DNA of 64,000 nt from Allolobophora icterica (taxonomy: Eukaryota; Annelida; Clitellata; Crassiclitellata; Lumbricidae), in contig OY744604.1 of NCBI GenBank assembly GCA_963556255.1, positions 94,469,875 to 94,533,874 on the forward strand. The letters run 5' to 3'. Shown one piece after another: positions 12,001 through 24,626 of the stretch. Every line of letters starts with the position of its first letter. Positions within the stretch are counted from its first letter, which is position 1. The notes beneath the pieces are model-generated. The model was not told the origin of the DNA and searched no databases. It worked only from the letters and a program-made list of their open reading frames with translations. A program made the translations under genes and the position numbers.

Positions 12001-15000
12001 ACAGACTGATCTGAATCAATGGGAGAAAACAGACTGATCTGAATCAACGGGTGAAAGACATAGATTAGACTGATCTGAATCAATGGGAGAAAGACATAGA
12101 TTAGACTGATCTGAATCAATGGGAGAAAACAGACTGATCTGAATCAATGGGAGAAAACAGACTGATCTGAATCAATGGGAGAAAGACATAGATTAGACTG
12201 ATCTGAATCAATGGGAGAAAACAGACTGATCTGAATCAATGGGAAAAACAGACTGATCTGAATCAATGGGAAAAACAGACTGATCTGAATCAATGGGAGA
12301 AAACAGACTGATCTGAATCAATGGGAAAAACAGACTGATCTGAATCAATGGGAGAAAACAGACTGATCTGAATCAATGGGAGAAAACAGACTGATCTGAA
12401 TCAATGGGAGAAAGACATAGATTAGACTGATCTGAATCAATGGGAGAAAGACATAGATTAGACTGATCTGAATCAATGGGAGAAAGACATAGATTAGACT
12501 GATCTGAATCAATGGGAGAAAGACATAGATTAGACTGATCTGAATCAATGGGAGAAAACAGACTGATCTGAATCAATGGGAGAAAACAGACTGATCTGAA
12601 TCAATGGGAGAAAACAGACTGATCTGAATCAATGGGAGAAAACAGACTGATCTGAATCAATGGGAGAAAACAGACTGATCTGAATCAATGGGAGAAAGAC
12701 ATAGATTAGACTGATCTGAATCAATGGGAGAAAGACATAGATTAGACTGATCTGAATCAATGGGAGAAAGACATAGATTAGACTGATCTGAATCAATGGG
12801 AGAATGACATAGATTAGCCTGATCTGAATCAATGGGAGAAAGACATAGATTAGACTGATCTGAATCAATGGGAGAAAGACATAGATTAGACTGATCTGAA
12901 TCAATGGGAGAAAGACATAGATTAGACTGATCTGAATCAATGGGAGAAAGACATAGATTAGACTGATCTGAATCAATGGGAGAAAGACATAGATTAGACT
13001 GATCTGAATCAATGGGAGAAAGACATAGATTAGACTGATCTGAATCAATGGGAGAAAGACATAGATTAGACTGATCTGAATCAATGGGAGAAAGACATAG
13101 ATTAGACTGATCTGAATCAATGGGAGAAAGACATAGATTAGACTGATCTGAATCAATGGGAGAAAGACATAGACTGATCTGAATCAACGGGAGAAAGACA
13201 TAGATTAGACTGATCTGAATCAATGGGAGAAAACAGACTGATCTGAATCAACGGGTGAAAGACATAGATTAGACTGATCTGAATCAATGGGAGAAAACAG
13301 ACTGATCTGAATCAATGGGAGAAAACAGACTGATCTGAATCAACGGGTGAAAGACATAGATTAGACTGATCTGAATCAATGGGAGAAAGACATAGATTAG
13401 ACTGATCTGAATCAATGGGAGAAAACAGACTGATCTGAATCAATGGGAGAAAACAGACTGATCTGAATCAATGGGAGAAAGACATAGATTAGACTGATCT
13501 GAATCAATGGGAGAAAACAGACTGATCTGAATCAATGGGAAAAACAGACTGATCTGAATCAATGGGAAAAACAGACTGATCTGAATCAATGGGAGAAAAC
13601 AGACTGATCTGAATCAATGGGAAAAACAGACTGATCTGAATCAATGGGAGAAAACAGACCGATCTGAATCAATGGGAGAAAACAGACTGATCTGAATCAA
13701 TGGGAGAAAGACATAGATTAGACTGATCTGAATCAATGGGAGAAAGACATAGATTAGACTGATCTGAATCAATGGGAGAAAGACATAGATTAGACTGATC
13801 TGAATCAATGGGAGAAAGACATTGATTAGACTGATCTGAATCAATGGGAGAAAGACATAGATTAGACTGATCTGAATCAATGGGAGAAAGACATAGATTA
13901 GACTGATCTGAATCAATGGGAGAAAGACATAGATTAGACTGATCTGAATCAATGGGAGAAAACAGACTGATCTGAATCAATGGGAGAAAACAGACTGATC
14001 TGAATCAATGGGAGAAAGACATAGACTGATCTGAATCAACGGGAGAAAGACATAGATTAGACTGATCTGAATCAATGGGAGAAAACAGACTGATCTGAAT
14101 CAACGGGTGAAAGACATAGATTAGACTGATCTGAATCAATGGGAGAAAACAGACTGATCTGAATCAATGGGAGAAAACAGACTGATCTGAATCAACGGGT
14201 GAAAGACATAGATTAGACTGATCTGAATCAATGGGAGAAAGACATAGATTAGACTGATCTGAATCAATGGGAGAAAACAGACTGATCTGAATCAATGGGA
14301 GAAAGACATAGACTGATCTGAATCAACGGGTGAAAGACATAGATTAGACTGATCTGAATCAATCGGAGAAAGACATAGATTAGACTGATCTGAATCAATG
14401 GGAGAAAACAGACTGATCTGAATCAATGGGAGAAAACAGACTGATCTGAATCAACGGGTGAAAGACATAGATTAGACTGATCTGAATCAATGGGAGAAAG
14501 ACATAGATTAGACTGATCTGAATCAATGGGAGAAAACAGACTGATCTGAATCAATGGGAGAAAGACATAGACTGATCTGAATCAACGGGTGAAAGACATA
14601 GATTAGACTGATCTGAATCAATCGGAGAAAGACATAGATTAGACTGATCTGAATCAATGGGAGAAAACAGACTGATCTGAATCAATGGGAGAAAACAGAC
14701 TGATCTGAATCAACGGGTGAAAGACATAGATTAGACTGATCTGAATCAATGGGAGAAAGACATAGATTAGACTGATCTGAATCAATGGGAGAAAACAGAC
14801 TGATCTGAATCAATGGGAGAAAGACATAGACTGATCTGAATCAACGGGTGAAAGACATAGATTAGACTGATCTGAATCAATCGGAGAAAGACATAGATTA
14901 GACTGATCTGAATCAATGGGAGAAAACAGACTGATCTGAATCAATGGGAGAAAACAGACTGATCTGAATCAATGGGAGAAAGACATAGATTAGACTGATC

Positions 15001-15860
15001 TGAATCAATCGGAGAAAGACATAGATTAGACTGATCTGAATCAATGGGAGAAAACAGACTGATCTGAATCAATGGGAGAAAACAGACTGATCTGAATCAA
15101 TGGGAGAAAGACATAGATTAGACTGATCTGAATCAATGGGAGAAAGACATAGATTAGACTGATCTGAATCAATGGGAGAAAACAGACTGATCTGAATCAA
15201 TGGGAGAAAACAGACTGATCTGAATCAATGGGAGAAAGACATAGATTAGACTGATCTGAATCAATGGGAAAAACAGACTGATCTGAATCAATGGGAGAAA
15301 ACAGACTGATCTGAATCAATGGGAGAAAGACATAGATTAGACTGATCTGAATCAATCGGAGAAAGACATAGATTAGACTGATCTGAATCAATGGGAGAAA
15401 ACAGACTGATCTGAATCAATGGGAGAAAACAGACTGATCTGAATCAATGGGAGAAAGACATAGATTAGACTGATCTGAATCAATGGGAGAAAGACATAGA
15501 TTAGACTGATCTGAATCAATGGGAGAAAACAGACTGATCTGAATCAATGGGAGAAAACAGACTGATCTGAATCAATGGGAGAAAGACATAGATTAGACTG
15601 ATCTGAATCAATGGGAAAAACAGACTGATCTGAATCAATGGGAGAAAACAGACTGATCTGAATCAATGGGAGAAAGACATAGATTAGACTGATCTGAATC
15701 AATGGGAAAACAGACTGATCTGAATCAATGGGAGAAAACAGACTGATCTGAATCAATGGGAGAAAGACATAGATTAGACTGATCTGAATCAATGGGAGAA
15801 AGACATAGATTAGACTGATCTGAATCAATCGGAGAAAGACATAGATTAGACTGATCTGAA

Positions 15861-16517
15861 TCAATGGGAGAAAACAGACTGATCTGAATCAATGGGAGAA
15901 AGACATAGATTAGACTGATCTGAATCAATGGGAGAAAGACATAGATTAGACTGATCTGAATCAATCGGAGAAAGACATAGATTAGACTGATCTGAATCAA
16001 TGGGAAAAACAGACTGATCTGAATCAATGGGAGAAAACAGACTGATCTGAATCAATGGGAGAAAGACATAGATTAGACTGATCTGAATCAATGGGAGAAA
16101 GACATAGATTAGACTGATCTGAATCAATGGGAGAAAGACATAGATTAGACTGATCTGAATCAATCGGAGAAAGACATAGATTAGACTGATCTGAATCAAT
16201 GGGAGAAAGACATAGATTAGACTGATCTGAATCAATGGGAGAAAACAGACTGATCTGAATCAATGGGAGAAACAGACTGATCTGAATCAATGGGAGAAAA
16301 CAGACTGATCTGAATCAATGGGAGAAAGACATAGATTAGACTGATCTGAATCAATGGGAGAAAGACATAGATTAGACTGATCTGAATCAATGGGAGAAAG
16401 ACATAGATTAGACTGATCTGAATCAATCGGAGAAAGACATAGATTAGACTGATCTGAATCAATGGGAGAAAACAGACTGATCTGAATCAATGGGAGAAAC
16501 AGACTGATCTGAATCAA
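15861..16517. repeat. Higher-order block, copy 1 (partner 18554-19210)
   Basis: Unit order including the CGGAG variants recurs 2693 bp downstream. In the same half of the array smaller shifts of about 665 bp (17215-17536 versus 17880-18201) and 748 bp (19681-19866 versus 20429-20614) are also visible, so the right half has grown by several separate duplications. Confidence 0.7.
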
Positions 16518-19500
16518 TGGGAGAAAACAGACTGATCTGAATCAATGGGAGAAAGACATAGATTAGACTGATCTGAATCAATGGGAAAAACAGACTGATC
16601 TGAATCAATGGGAGAAAACAGACTGATCTGAATCAATGGGAGAAAGACATAGATTAGACTGATCTGAATCAATGGGAAAAACAGACTGATCTGAATCAAT
16701 GGGAGAAAACAGACTGATCTGAATCAATGGGAGAAAGACATAGATTAGACTGATCTGAATCAATGGGAGAAAACAGACTGATCTGAATCAATGGGAGAAA
16801 GACATAGATTAGACTGATCTGAATCAATGGGAGAAAGACATAGATTAGACTGATCTGAATCAATCGGAGAAAGACATAGATTAGACTGATCTGAATCAAT
16901 GGGAAAAACAGACTGATCTGAATCAATGGGAGAAAACAGACTGATCTGAATCAATGGGAGAAAGACATAGATTAGACTGATCTGAATCAATGGGAGAAAA
17001 CAGACTGATCTGAATCAATGGGAGAAAGACATAGATTAGACTGATCTGAATCAATGGGAGAAAACAGACTGATCTGAATCAATGGGAGAAAGACATAGAT
17101 TAGACTGATCTGAATCAATGAGAGAAAGACATAGATTAGACTGATCTGAATCAATCGGAGAAAGACATAGATTAGACTGATCTGAATCAATGAGAGAAAA
17201 CAGACTGATCTGAATCAATGGGAGAAAACAGACTGATCTGAATCAATGGGAGAAAGACATAGATTAGACTGATCTGAATCAATGGGAGAAAACAGACTGA
17301 TCTGAATCAATGGGAGAAAGACATAGATTAGACTGATCTGAATCAATGGGAGAAAGACATAGATTAGACTGATCTGAATCAATCGGAGAAAGACATAGAT
17401 TAGACTGATCTGAATCAATGGGAGAAACAGACTGATCTGAATCAATGGGAGAAAACAGACTGATCTGAATCAATGGGAGAAAGACATAGATTAGACTGAT
17501 CTGAATCAATGGGAAAAACAGACTGATCTGAATCAATGGGAGAAAACAGACTGATCTGAATCAATGGGAAAAACAGACTGATCTGAATCAATGGGAGAAA
17601 ACAGACTGATCTGAATCAATGGGAGAAAGACATAGATTAGACTGATCTGAATCAATGGGAGAAAACAGACTGATCTGAATCAATGGGAGAAAGACATAGA
17701 TTAGACTGATCTGAATCAATGGGAGAAAACAGACTGATCTGAATCAATGGGAGAAAGACATAGATTAGACTGATCTGAATCAATGGGAGAAAGACATAGA
17801 TTAGACTGATCTGAATCAATCGGAGAAAGACATAGATTAGGCTGATCTGAATCAATGGGAGAAAACAGACTGATCTGAATCAATGGGAGAAAACAGACTG
17901 ATCTGAATCAATGGGAGAAAGACATAGATTAGACTGATCTGAATCAATGGGAGAAAACAGACTGATCTGAATCAATGGGAGAAAGACATAGATTAGACTG
18001 ATCTGAATCAATGGGAGAAAGACATAGATTAGACTGATCTGAATCAATCGGAGAAAGACATAGATTAGACTGATCTGAATCAATGGGAGAAACAGACTGA
18101 TCTGAATCAATGGGAGAAAACAGACTGATCTGAATCAATGGGAGAAAGACATAGATTAGACTGATCTGAATCAATGGGAAAAACAGACTGATCTGAATCA
18201 ATGGGAGAAAACAGACTGATCTGAATCAATGGGTGAAAGACATAGATTAGACTGATCTGAATCAATGGGAGAAAACAGACTGATCTGAATCAATGGGAGA
18301 AAGACATAGATTAGACTGATCTGAATCAATGGGAGAAAACAGACTGATCTGAATCAATGGGAGAAAGACATAGATTAGACTGATCTGAATCAATGGGAGA
18401 AAGACATAGATTAGACTGATCTGAATCAATCGGAGAAAGACATAGATTAGACTGATCTGAATCAATGGGAGAAAACAGACTGATCTGAATCAATGGGAGA
18501 AAACAGACTGATCTGAATCAATGGGAGAAAGACATAGATTAGACTGATCTGAATCAATGGGAGAAAACAGACTGATCTGAATCAATGGGAGAAAGACATA
18601 GATTAGACTGATCTGAATCAATGGGAGAAAGACATAGATTAGACTGATCTGAATCAATCGGAGAAAGACATAGATTAGACTGATCTGAATCAATGGGAAA
18701 AACAGACTGATCTGAATCAATGGGAGAAAACAGACTGATCTGAATCAATGGGAGAAAGACATAGATTAGACTGATCTGAATCAATGGGAGAAAGACATAG
18801 ATTAGACTGATCTGAATCAATGGGAGAAAGACATAGATTAGACTGATCTGAATCAATCGGAGAAAGACATAGATTAGACTGATCTGAATCAATGGGAGAA
18901 AGACATAGATTAGACTGATCTGAATCAATGGGAGAAAACAGACTGATCTGAATCAATGGGAGAAACAGACTGATCTGAATCAATGGGAGAAAACAGACTG
19001 ATCTGAATCAATGGGAGAAAGACATAGATTAGACTGATCTGAATCAATGGGAGAAAGACATAGATTAGACTGATCTGAATCAATGGGAGAAAGACATAGA
19101 TTAGACTGATCTGAATCAATGGGAGAAAGACATAGATTAGACTGATCTGAATCAATGGGAGAAAACAGACTGATCTGAATCAATGGGAGAAACAGACTGA
19201 TCTGAATCAATGGGAGAAAACAGACTGATCTGAATCAATGGGAGAAAGACATAGATTAGACTGATCTGAATCAATGGGAAAAACAGACTGATCTGAATCA
19301 ATGGGAGAAAACAGACTGATCTGAATCAATGGGAGAAAGACATAGATTAGACTGATCTGAATCAATGGGAAAAACAGACTGATCTGAATCAATGGGAGAA
19401 AACAGACTGATCTGAATCAATGGGAGAAAGACATAGATTAGACTGATCTGAATCAATGGGAGAAAGACATAGATTAGACTGATCTGAATCAATCGGAGAA

Positions 19501-20949
19501 AGACATAGATTAGACTGATCTGAATCAATGGGAGAAAACAGACTGATCTGAATCAATGGGAGAAAACAGACTGATCTGAATCAATGGGAGAAAGACATAG
19601 ATTAGACTGATCTGAATCAATGGGAGAAAGACATAGATTAGACTGATCTGAATCAATGGGAGAAAACAGACTGATCTGAATCAATGGGAGAAAACAGACT
19701 GATCTGAATCAATGGGAGAAAGACATAGATTAGACTGATCTGAATCAATGGGAAAAACAGACTGATCTGAATCAATGGGAGAAAACAGACTGATCTGAAT
19801 CAATGGGAGAAAGACATAGATTAGACTGATCTGAATCAATGGGAAAAATAGACTGATCTGAATCAATGGGAGAAAACAGACTGATCTGAATCAATGGGAG
19901 AAAGACATAGATTAGACTGATCTGAATCAATCGGAGAAAGACATAGATTAGACTGATCTGAATCAATGGGAAAAACAGACTGATCTGAATCAATGGGAGA
20001 AAACAGACTGATCTGAATCAATGGGAGAAAACAGACTGATCTGAATCAATGGGAGAAAACAGACTGATCTGAATCAATGGGAGAAAGACATAGATTAGAC
20101 TGATCTGAATCAATGGGAAAAACAGACTGATCTGAATCAATGGGAGAAAACAGACTGATCTGAATCAATGGGAGAAAGACATAGATTAGACTGATCTGAA
20201 TCAATGGGAGAAAGACATAGATTAGACTGATCTGAATCAATCGGAGAAAGACATAGATTAGACTGATCTGAATCAATGGGAGAAAACAGACTGATCTGAA
20301 TCAATGGGAGAAAACAGACTGATCTGAATCAATGGGAGAAAGACATAGATTAGACTGATCTGAATCAATGGGAGAAAGACATAGATTAGACTGATCTGAA
20401 TCAATGGGAGAAAACAGACTGATCTGAATCAATGGGAGAAAACAGACTGATCTGAATCAATGGGAGAAAGACATAGATTAGACTGATCTGAATCAATGGG
20501 AAAAACAGACTGATCTGAATCAATGGGAGAAAACAGACTGATCTGAATCAATGGGAGAAAGACATAGATTAGACTGATCTGAATCAATGGGAAAAATAGA
20601 CTGATCTGAATCAATGGGAGAAAACAGACTGATCTGAATCAATGGGAGAAAGACATAGATTAGACTGATCTGAATCAATCGGAGAAAGACATAGATTAGA
20701 CTGATCTGAATCAATGGGAGAAAGACATAGATTAGACTGATCTGAATCAATGGGAGAAAGACATAGATTAGACTGATCTGAATCAATGGGAGAAAACAGA
20801 CTGATCTGAATCAATGGGAGAAAGACAGAACTGATATACGTGGTGGAATGTGTAGCTTTTCTGAACGAGTGATGGGACGACCCATGAGAATGAGATAGAT
20901 GTATGGAGATATCGTATCTTCAATGGGAGACAGTCTGAAACAGTGATGA

Positions 20950-21010
20950 CTTCTGTAGCGCCGTAATCATAATTCACAAAGTATCAATCGATGGTTCTTC
21001 AAGTAAACTA
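20950..21010 (-). repeat. SINE family S2 fragment
   Basis: Matches the tail-proximal part of the repeat seen at 31150, 43905 and 47541: a CTTCTRTWGCGCC box followed by a diverged CAAAGCATCAACCGATGG. A short diverged copy next to the satellite end. Confidence 0.5.
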
Positions 21011-21133
21011 TATTGTCAAATTCATTGTCCGGTGAAGAAACAGGTCGAAGTCCAATAAGAATCGAGAGAAAAGTTTAATTTGCTTTTTCCTGCATACAGC
21101 AACAGTACTCGAAGATCGGAGGCAGATTAACGT

Positions 21134-21176
21134 TAGAGGTCGATGAGTTAACTAATACTTAACTCATCGACCTCTA
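21134..21176. repeat. Perfect 18-bp inverted repeat with 7-nt loop
   Basis: TAGAGGTCGATGAGTTAA is followed by CTAATAC and then its exact reverse complement. The copy of the same repeat family at 29990-30020 has the unpaired form (GTTGAAGGTCGGCGAGTTAG), so the hairpin is specific to this copy. Confidence 0.8.
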
Positions 21177-21195
21177 GCATCTCATTAGAATAATT

Positions 21196-21290
21196 GATGA
21201 TCGTAATCATAATCTCGAAATTTCTACAGCGAAGTCGCGGGAACCAGCTTAGGCCTATTCACAGGCGCTTAGTCCAAACATAATCGATAG
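21196..21290 (+). repeat. Dispersed repeat A, left part (continues at 22047)
   Basis: Shares CGTAATCATAATCTCGAAAT, TTCTACAGCG, AACCAGCTT and CGCTTAGTC with copies at 30015-30103 and 40815-40918, and in reverse with 24541-24624. The continuation (GATCCAAAGGGG, GAGTTGAAACGGCGAGGGAG) is displaced to 22047-22220 by the insertion at 21299-22038. Probably a SINE or other short retroelement; the class is not settled. Confidence 0.65.
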
Positions 21291-21298
21291 GTTGGGTG

Positions 21299-22038
21299 CA
21301 CTGTGGGAATTGTAGAAAAAGACTGGGGGGTTGAAATTTTTTTCCGTATTTTACAAAATTACAACACGATGTCAACGAAATTTGAAAGCAGTTGATTTCA
21401 ACGCCAGCAGTTTCGAATCAAAATCAATTTCTTTGTTGAGAAAATTAAATTTAAAAATGCATACATGATACACCATGGAAATTTCTTCTCTTTGCAAGAG
21501 ACTTAGTCGTCTATCCCCCCCCCAGTCATTGGAGCAACTTCCCCTTTTCCCCCTCTTCTTCCCCTTCTCCTTCCTTCCCCTCCCCTAAAATGGTGGCACA
21601 CTCTGACAGATCCCCATTTCTTGGATGGAGCATTTGCTCCTAGGTTTCTATGGTGTAGACGCCCCTGTAAATCACACTTACACAGCTAAGGGTTTTGGAA
21701 ATGATCCCCTGGGGTGTGTAATGAAGACATTGTGAGGCGTGGTGGCTCAGTGGTAAGTTCGGCGCCTTGTGACCGGAGGGTTGCAGGTTCGAATCCCACT
21801 CTAGCCGCTGCGTACGGACCTTGGGCAAGTCCTTCACTCGCGATTGCTCGTGGCGCTTCGGCGTGAAAACTCCGACAGTATAGCAATGCTGTAGTCGGGA
21901 GCGCCTCTGAGTAGTAGTAGACTTGTGGAGGCGCTATAGAAATATCCGAAATAAATAAAAATAAATAAAATAAAATAACTGGGAGTCCTAAGAAAGACTA
22001 GGGGTTGAACCCCCAACCCTCTGACAATTCCCACCCTA
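21299..22038. mobile_element. hAT-like nonautonomous element B, interrupted by a SINE
   Basis: Diverged terminal inverted repeats (left CACTGTGGGAATTGT, right end ACAATTCCCACCCTA) lie inside repeat A. The flanking octamers are GTTGGGTG and CGGGGGTG, and the uninterrupted copy of A at 30966 has CGGGGGAG there, consistent with a decayed 8-bp target duplication. Internal sequence matches 26191-26445 in reverse. A tRNA-derived SINE is inserted at 21733-21980. Confidence 0.55.
21733..21980 (+). mobile_element. tRNA-derived SINE (family S1)
   Basis: The head has pol III-like boxes: box A GTGGCTCAGTGGTAAG and box B GGTTCGAATCC about 40 bp later. A non-tRNA body follows and ends in TATAGAAATATCCG and a (AAATA)n tail. 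A second full copy in reverse lies at 53515-53760, with nearly identical head and body. The tRNA part does not close into a good cloverleaf and is followed by a body and A-rich tail, so this is a SINE, not a tRNA gene. Confidence 0.85.
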
Positions 22039-22046
22039 CGGGGGTG

Positions 22047-22220
22047 AAATCGATTCCAGGTGAAGATCCAAAGGGGCCAGGCAGGCAGACGTCTAAGGTG
22101 GGTGGTGCTTAGAGTTGAAACGGCGAGGGAGCTAAGGGGAAGAGGAGGAATTGGGTTAGGATTTTTGAAAAGAGCAGTTTTCAGTTTTCAGTGAAAGACC
22201 AGTGGAGAGATGGCATGAGG
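22047..22220 (+). repeat. Dispersed repeat A, right part
   Basis: Matches 30985-31150 (GATCCAAAGGGG, CAGGCAGAC, GACTAAGGTGG, GTTGAAACGGCGAGGGAG, GGGGAAGAGGAGGAAT). It rejoins the part at 21196-21290 once the hAT-like insertion is removed. Confidence 0.65.
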
Positions 22221-22224
22221 TAAT

Positions 22225-22510
22225 AATAATAATATTTCTGTTTATTGATTCAAACTGACAAGCCGCAGTAAGATTACATGAATTTGTAGAGACACATGAT
22301 CGCAATTTATGCTAGAATCAATTTTAAAACAGTATGGCAGCCTGTTAGGCGCCGAACATGTCATACAGCGTCCTTATTTTGCCATCGCCATCTAGGGAAT
22401 GGAAGGTCGAGTCGACCTTTACGGGGATAACGGGTATCACTCCCGCTTCATTCTTGGATATTCTTCTCTTCGTGCTAGTGTGTTACCATTCTTCTGCGAG
22501 AGAAGGTAAC
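22225..22510 (-). mobile_element. tRNA-related SINE family S3, copy 1
   Basis: Shares CAAACTGACAAGCCGCAGTAAGATTACAT-type sequence (in pieces), a TATGGCAGCC box and a box-B-like end with copies at 28290, 29735 and 40925. The tail, on the minus strand, is a short TAA run at 22222-22235. Orientation is inferred from the box B seen best at 41110. Confidence 0.6.
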
Positions 22511-23484
22511 AATAAAAAACAGATTGAACGCTGAACATAATTTAAAGTGTTGCAAATGGTGACGATCTTATACGAGTAGTGAACTTATTTAGCCCAAAGC
22601 ATATAGATACTTCACTGTTTAGGTTGGCTTGTTTTTAGGAAATCAGCCAATATGTTCAGATGTACTGGTAGCCATCATCTTATCCTATCTTTGATTGACG
22701 TTCAGTGGACTTTTAACTACCGAGTAGATATATCTGTGCGAGATATTCCTTTGAGCGATTGGCTCTTCCTGTCCAGTGCACGTTACCCTCTTCGCAGACA
22801 TTATTATGATGACCTCACTCCAAACCCAGTTTCGGTGGAGTGAGTCGGAAGCAAAACGTCGTACAACCGTCTGTGAAAGGGATTTGATCGCCTGGTTGCA
22901 GGAGGGACTCTATCCCCAAGGAACCACTGGCAACATTGCCACATTCACGCTAATCATATTAGAACATCATTAGGGCCTATATTATTAATTTGTATTTACA
23001 TTTAGCCTCCATTATTACCAGGGTCTATATGTACAAAAAACATTTAGACATTTTGTCTGGCTGCATTTTTTGCATTCAGCGCTGTTTTAATGAACTTTAT
23101 TTACTGCCTAAAGGTCAAACTGGGTGAACAAAAACCATCGAACGCTGTCTGAGGTTTCCAATTTGAAGTGTTTTGTCCCTTAGCGTCTTCTCTGCCTATA
23201 GGCCTACACCCGTCATTTGTGTCCATCTAATAATGATCTGAAATCGAAACAAATTGGAAAGTCTGTTTAGGTCTGTTTAAGTTGACACAGTAGTAGTTTC
23301 AGTTTAACGACGCTGTGTCATAACAAAGATGATTAGCGTCGCCCTCCTCCTTTATCCAGGCTTGGGACTGGCACTGTCAGAGTACGAACAGACTAACCAT
23401 CACAATCAATAATCAAGTGTAGGCTAAAGGAGGGGTTGACAAAAGTCTTTCGATGCGGTCCAAGCGAGAGCTTTATTACGTAAC
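22511..23484. other. No recognisable gene
   Basis: About 970 bp of AT-rich sequence. Small open frames at 22652-22973 have no recognised motif and no splice context that I could support. No repeat family seen elsewhere in the window was recognised here. Confidence 0.5.
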
Positions 23485-23815
23485 TAGCTGGTTTACCCGG
23501 CGTTGCCCGGGGTTATAAGCCACCACCACCACCACCACAAAGAATCGTCTCGGGTGGCGCCATCTGACGAATGAAAATAGGTCGACTCGAATTTTTAAGA
23601 AGTGGGGGTTTTTGAGAGGTTTTCGCCCGTTTTCACCATGGAAGCGGTGAAAACGGGGGACGCGAAACCTCACACTGGGTGTGTAATGCCCACCCCGAGA
23701 CAGTAGTGAAAGTTTGGAGTGAAAAGGTCGAAAGGTGTAGAAATGCATCCCGCTCAAAGATCGGTGTGACAGAGGGACAGACAGACAGAGTCTTTGCTTT
23801 ATTTATATAGATTAT
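23485..23815. repeat. Unclassified interspersed repeat
   Basis: Starts AACTAGCTGGTTTACCCGGC followed by a GTTGCCCGGG palindrome-like element and ends in GACAGACAGACAGAG and an ATTTATATAGATTATATAG tail. Boundaries of this kind are typical of short retroelement ends. There is only one copy in the window, so the class is unknown. Confidence 0.4.
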
Positions 23816-24003
23816 ATAGACGCATAATATGGTAATAAACAGGCTTACGTATTACAATCCTACAGAACATAATTATAGAGGCTACGTTGTTTAAAGGATA
23901 TATCTGAATCACACTGGGTATTATATAGGCCTAGGCCTACCACGCGCATCATTTGGTGATTACAGCCATAGGGGCCTTGGGTAACTATGATACATCCATA
24001 TAC

Positions 24004-24011
24004 ATACATAG

Positions 24012-24042
<31 letters not shown>

Positions 24043-24280
24043 CATACATACATACATACATACATACATACATACATACATACATACATACATACATACA
24101 CTATATGTATATATATATATACATGTATATATATATGTACAAGCACATACATACATACATACATACATACATACATACATACATACGTACATACATGCAT
24201 AGGCTACATGCATTCAACACATACATACATACATACATACATACATACATACATACATACATACATGCATGCGTGCATAC
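24004..24280. repeat. (CATA)n microsatellite
   Basis: About 275 bp of CATA/ATAC tetranucleotide repeat, interrupted by TA-rich and CATG-containing stretches. Both strands are open in several frames (Tyr-Ile-His-Thr or Met-Tyr-Val-Cys repeats) purely because of the repeat. Confidence 0.95.
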
Positions 24281-24540
24281 ATACGACAAATATCAGATCC
24301 ATCCAACGAACTCGCCAAAACCTCACCTCTTGCTATCTCTGCACAGGTAGGCCCCCTAAGCTTATTTCACTTAAAACTGAAAACGCTGCTCCTTCACAAC
24401 TCCTATCCCGATTCCTCCGCTTTCCCTTATCTGCCTCGCCGTTTCAATTCTGAACCCCATCCATCTCAGCCGTGTGACTGTCTGCCTGCCTGACCCGTTT
24501 GAATCTTCCTGGAATAGATTTCACCCCCACTATCGATATT

Positions 24541-24624
24541 GTTTGACTGAGCGCCTGTGAATAAGCTCGTTGCTTCGACTTCGCTTCTGGACGCTATAGA
24601 AATCTCGACAATACGATTACGATA
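24541..24624 (-). repeat. Dispersed repeat A fragment
   Basis: Reverse-orientation match to the left part of repeat A (CTATAGAAATCTCGA, GAATAAGCT, GACTGAGCGCC). The mariner derivative at 24627 is inserted directly beside it. Confidence 0.55.
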
Positions 24625-24626
24625 TA

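Larger units (their letters stand above)
4290..20828. repeat. 16.5-kb minisatellite with 28-bp and 36-bp units
   Basis: The array is built almost entirely from one core, AGACTGATCTGAATCAATGG, followed by either a short tail (GAGAAAAC, 28-bp unit) or a long tail (GAGAAAGACATAGATT, 36-bp unit). Less common unit lengths are 27 bp (GGGAAAAAC or GGGAGAAAC tails) and 32 bp (tail lacking the GATTA part). Point variants are zoned: CGGGTG in place of TGGGAG is common at 4300-14900, while AATCGGAG occurs only from about 14360 on. The 36-bp unit has no stop in two minus-strand frames, which yields long artificial open frames; it is not coding. Right edge: the core decays at 20828. Left edge: 4290. Confidence 0.97.

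Noticed and set aside
4726..20814. Dozens of long minus-strand open frames rich in Ile/Leu/Ser/Asp repeats
   Set aside because: They follow directly from the minisatellite: the 36-bp unit is divisible by three and stop-free in two frames, and the 28-bp unit merely switches between them. The same peptide repeats in two frames at once, which is not how a gene behaves.
4290..20828. CRISPR-like appearance (28-bp and 36-bp repeats)
   Set aside because: There are no unique spacers; the sequence between cores is itself one of two fixed tails. No cas-like genes and a eukaryotic context.
21735..21815. Possible tRNA gene with A and B boxes
   Set aside because: No good acceptor stem or cloverleaf, and the same head is followed by the same body and A-rich tail in a second copy at 53515-53760, so it is a SINE.
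23860..24453. Open frames of Tyr-Ile-His-Thr or Met-Tyr-Val-Cys repeats (also at 46195-46435 and 56945-57275)
   Set aside because: Pure consequence of the CATA microsatellite.
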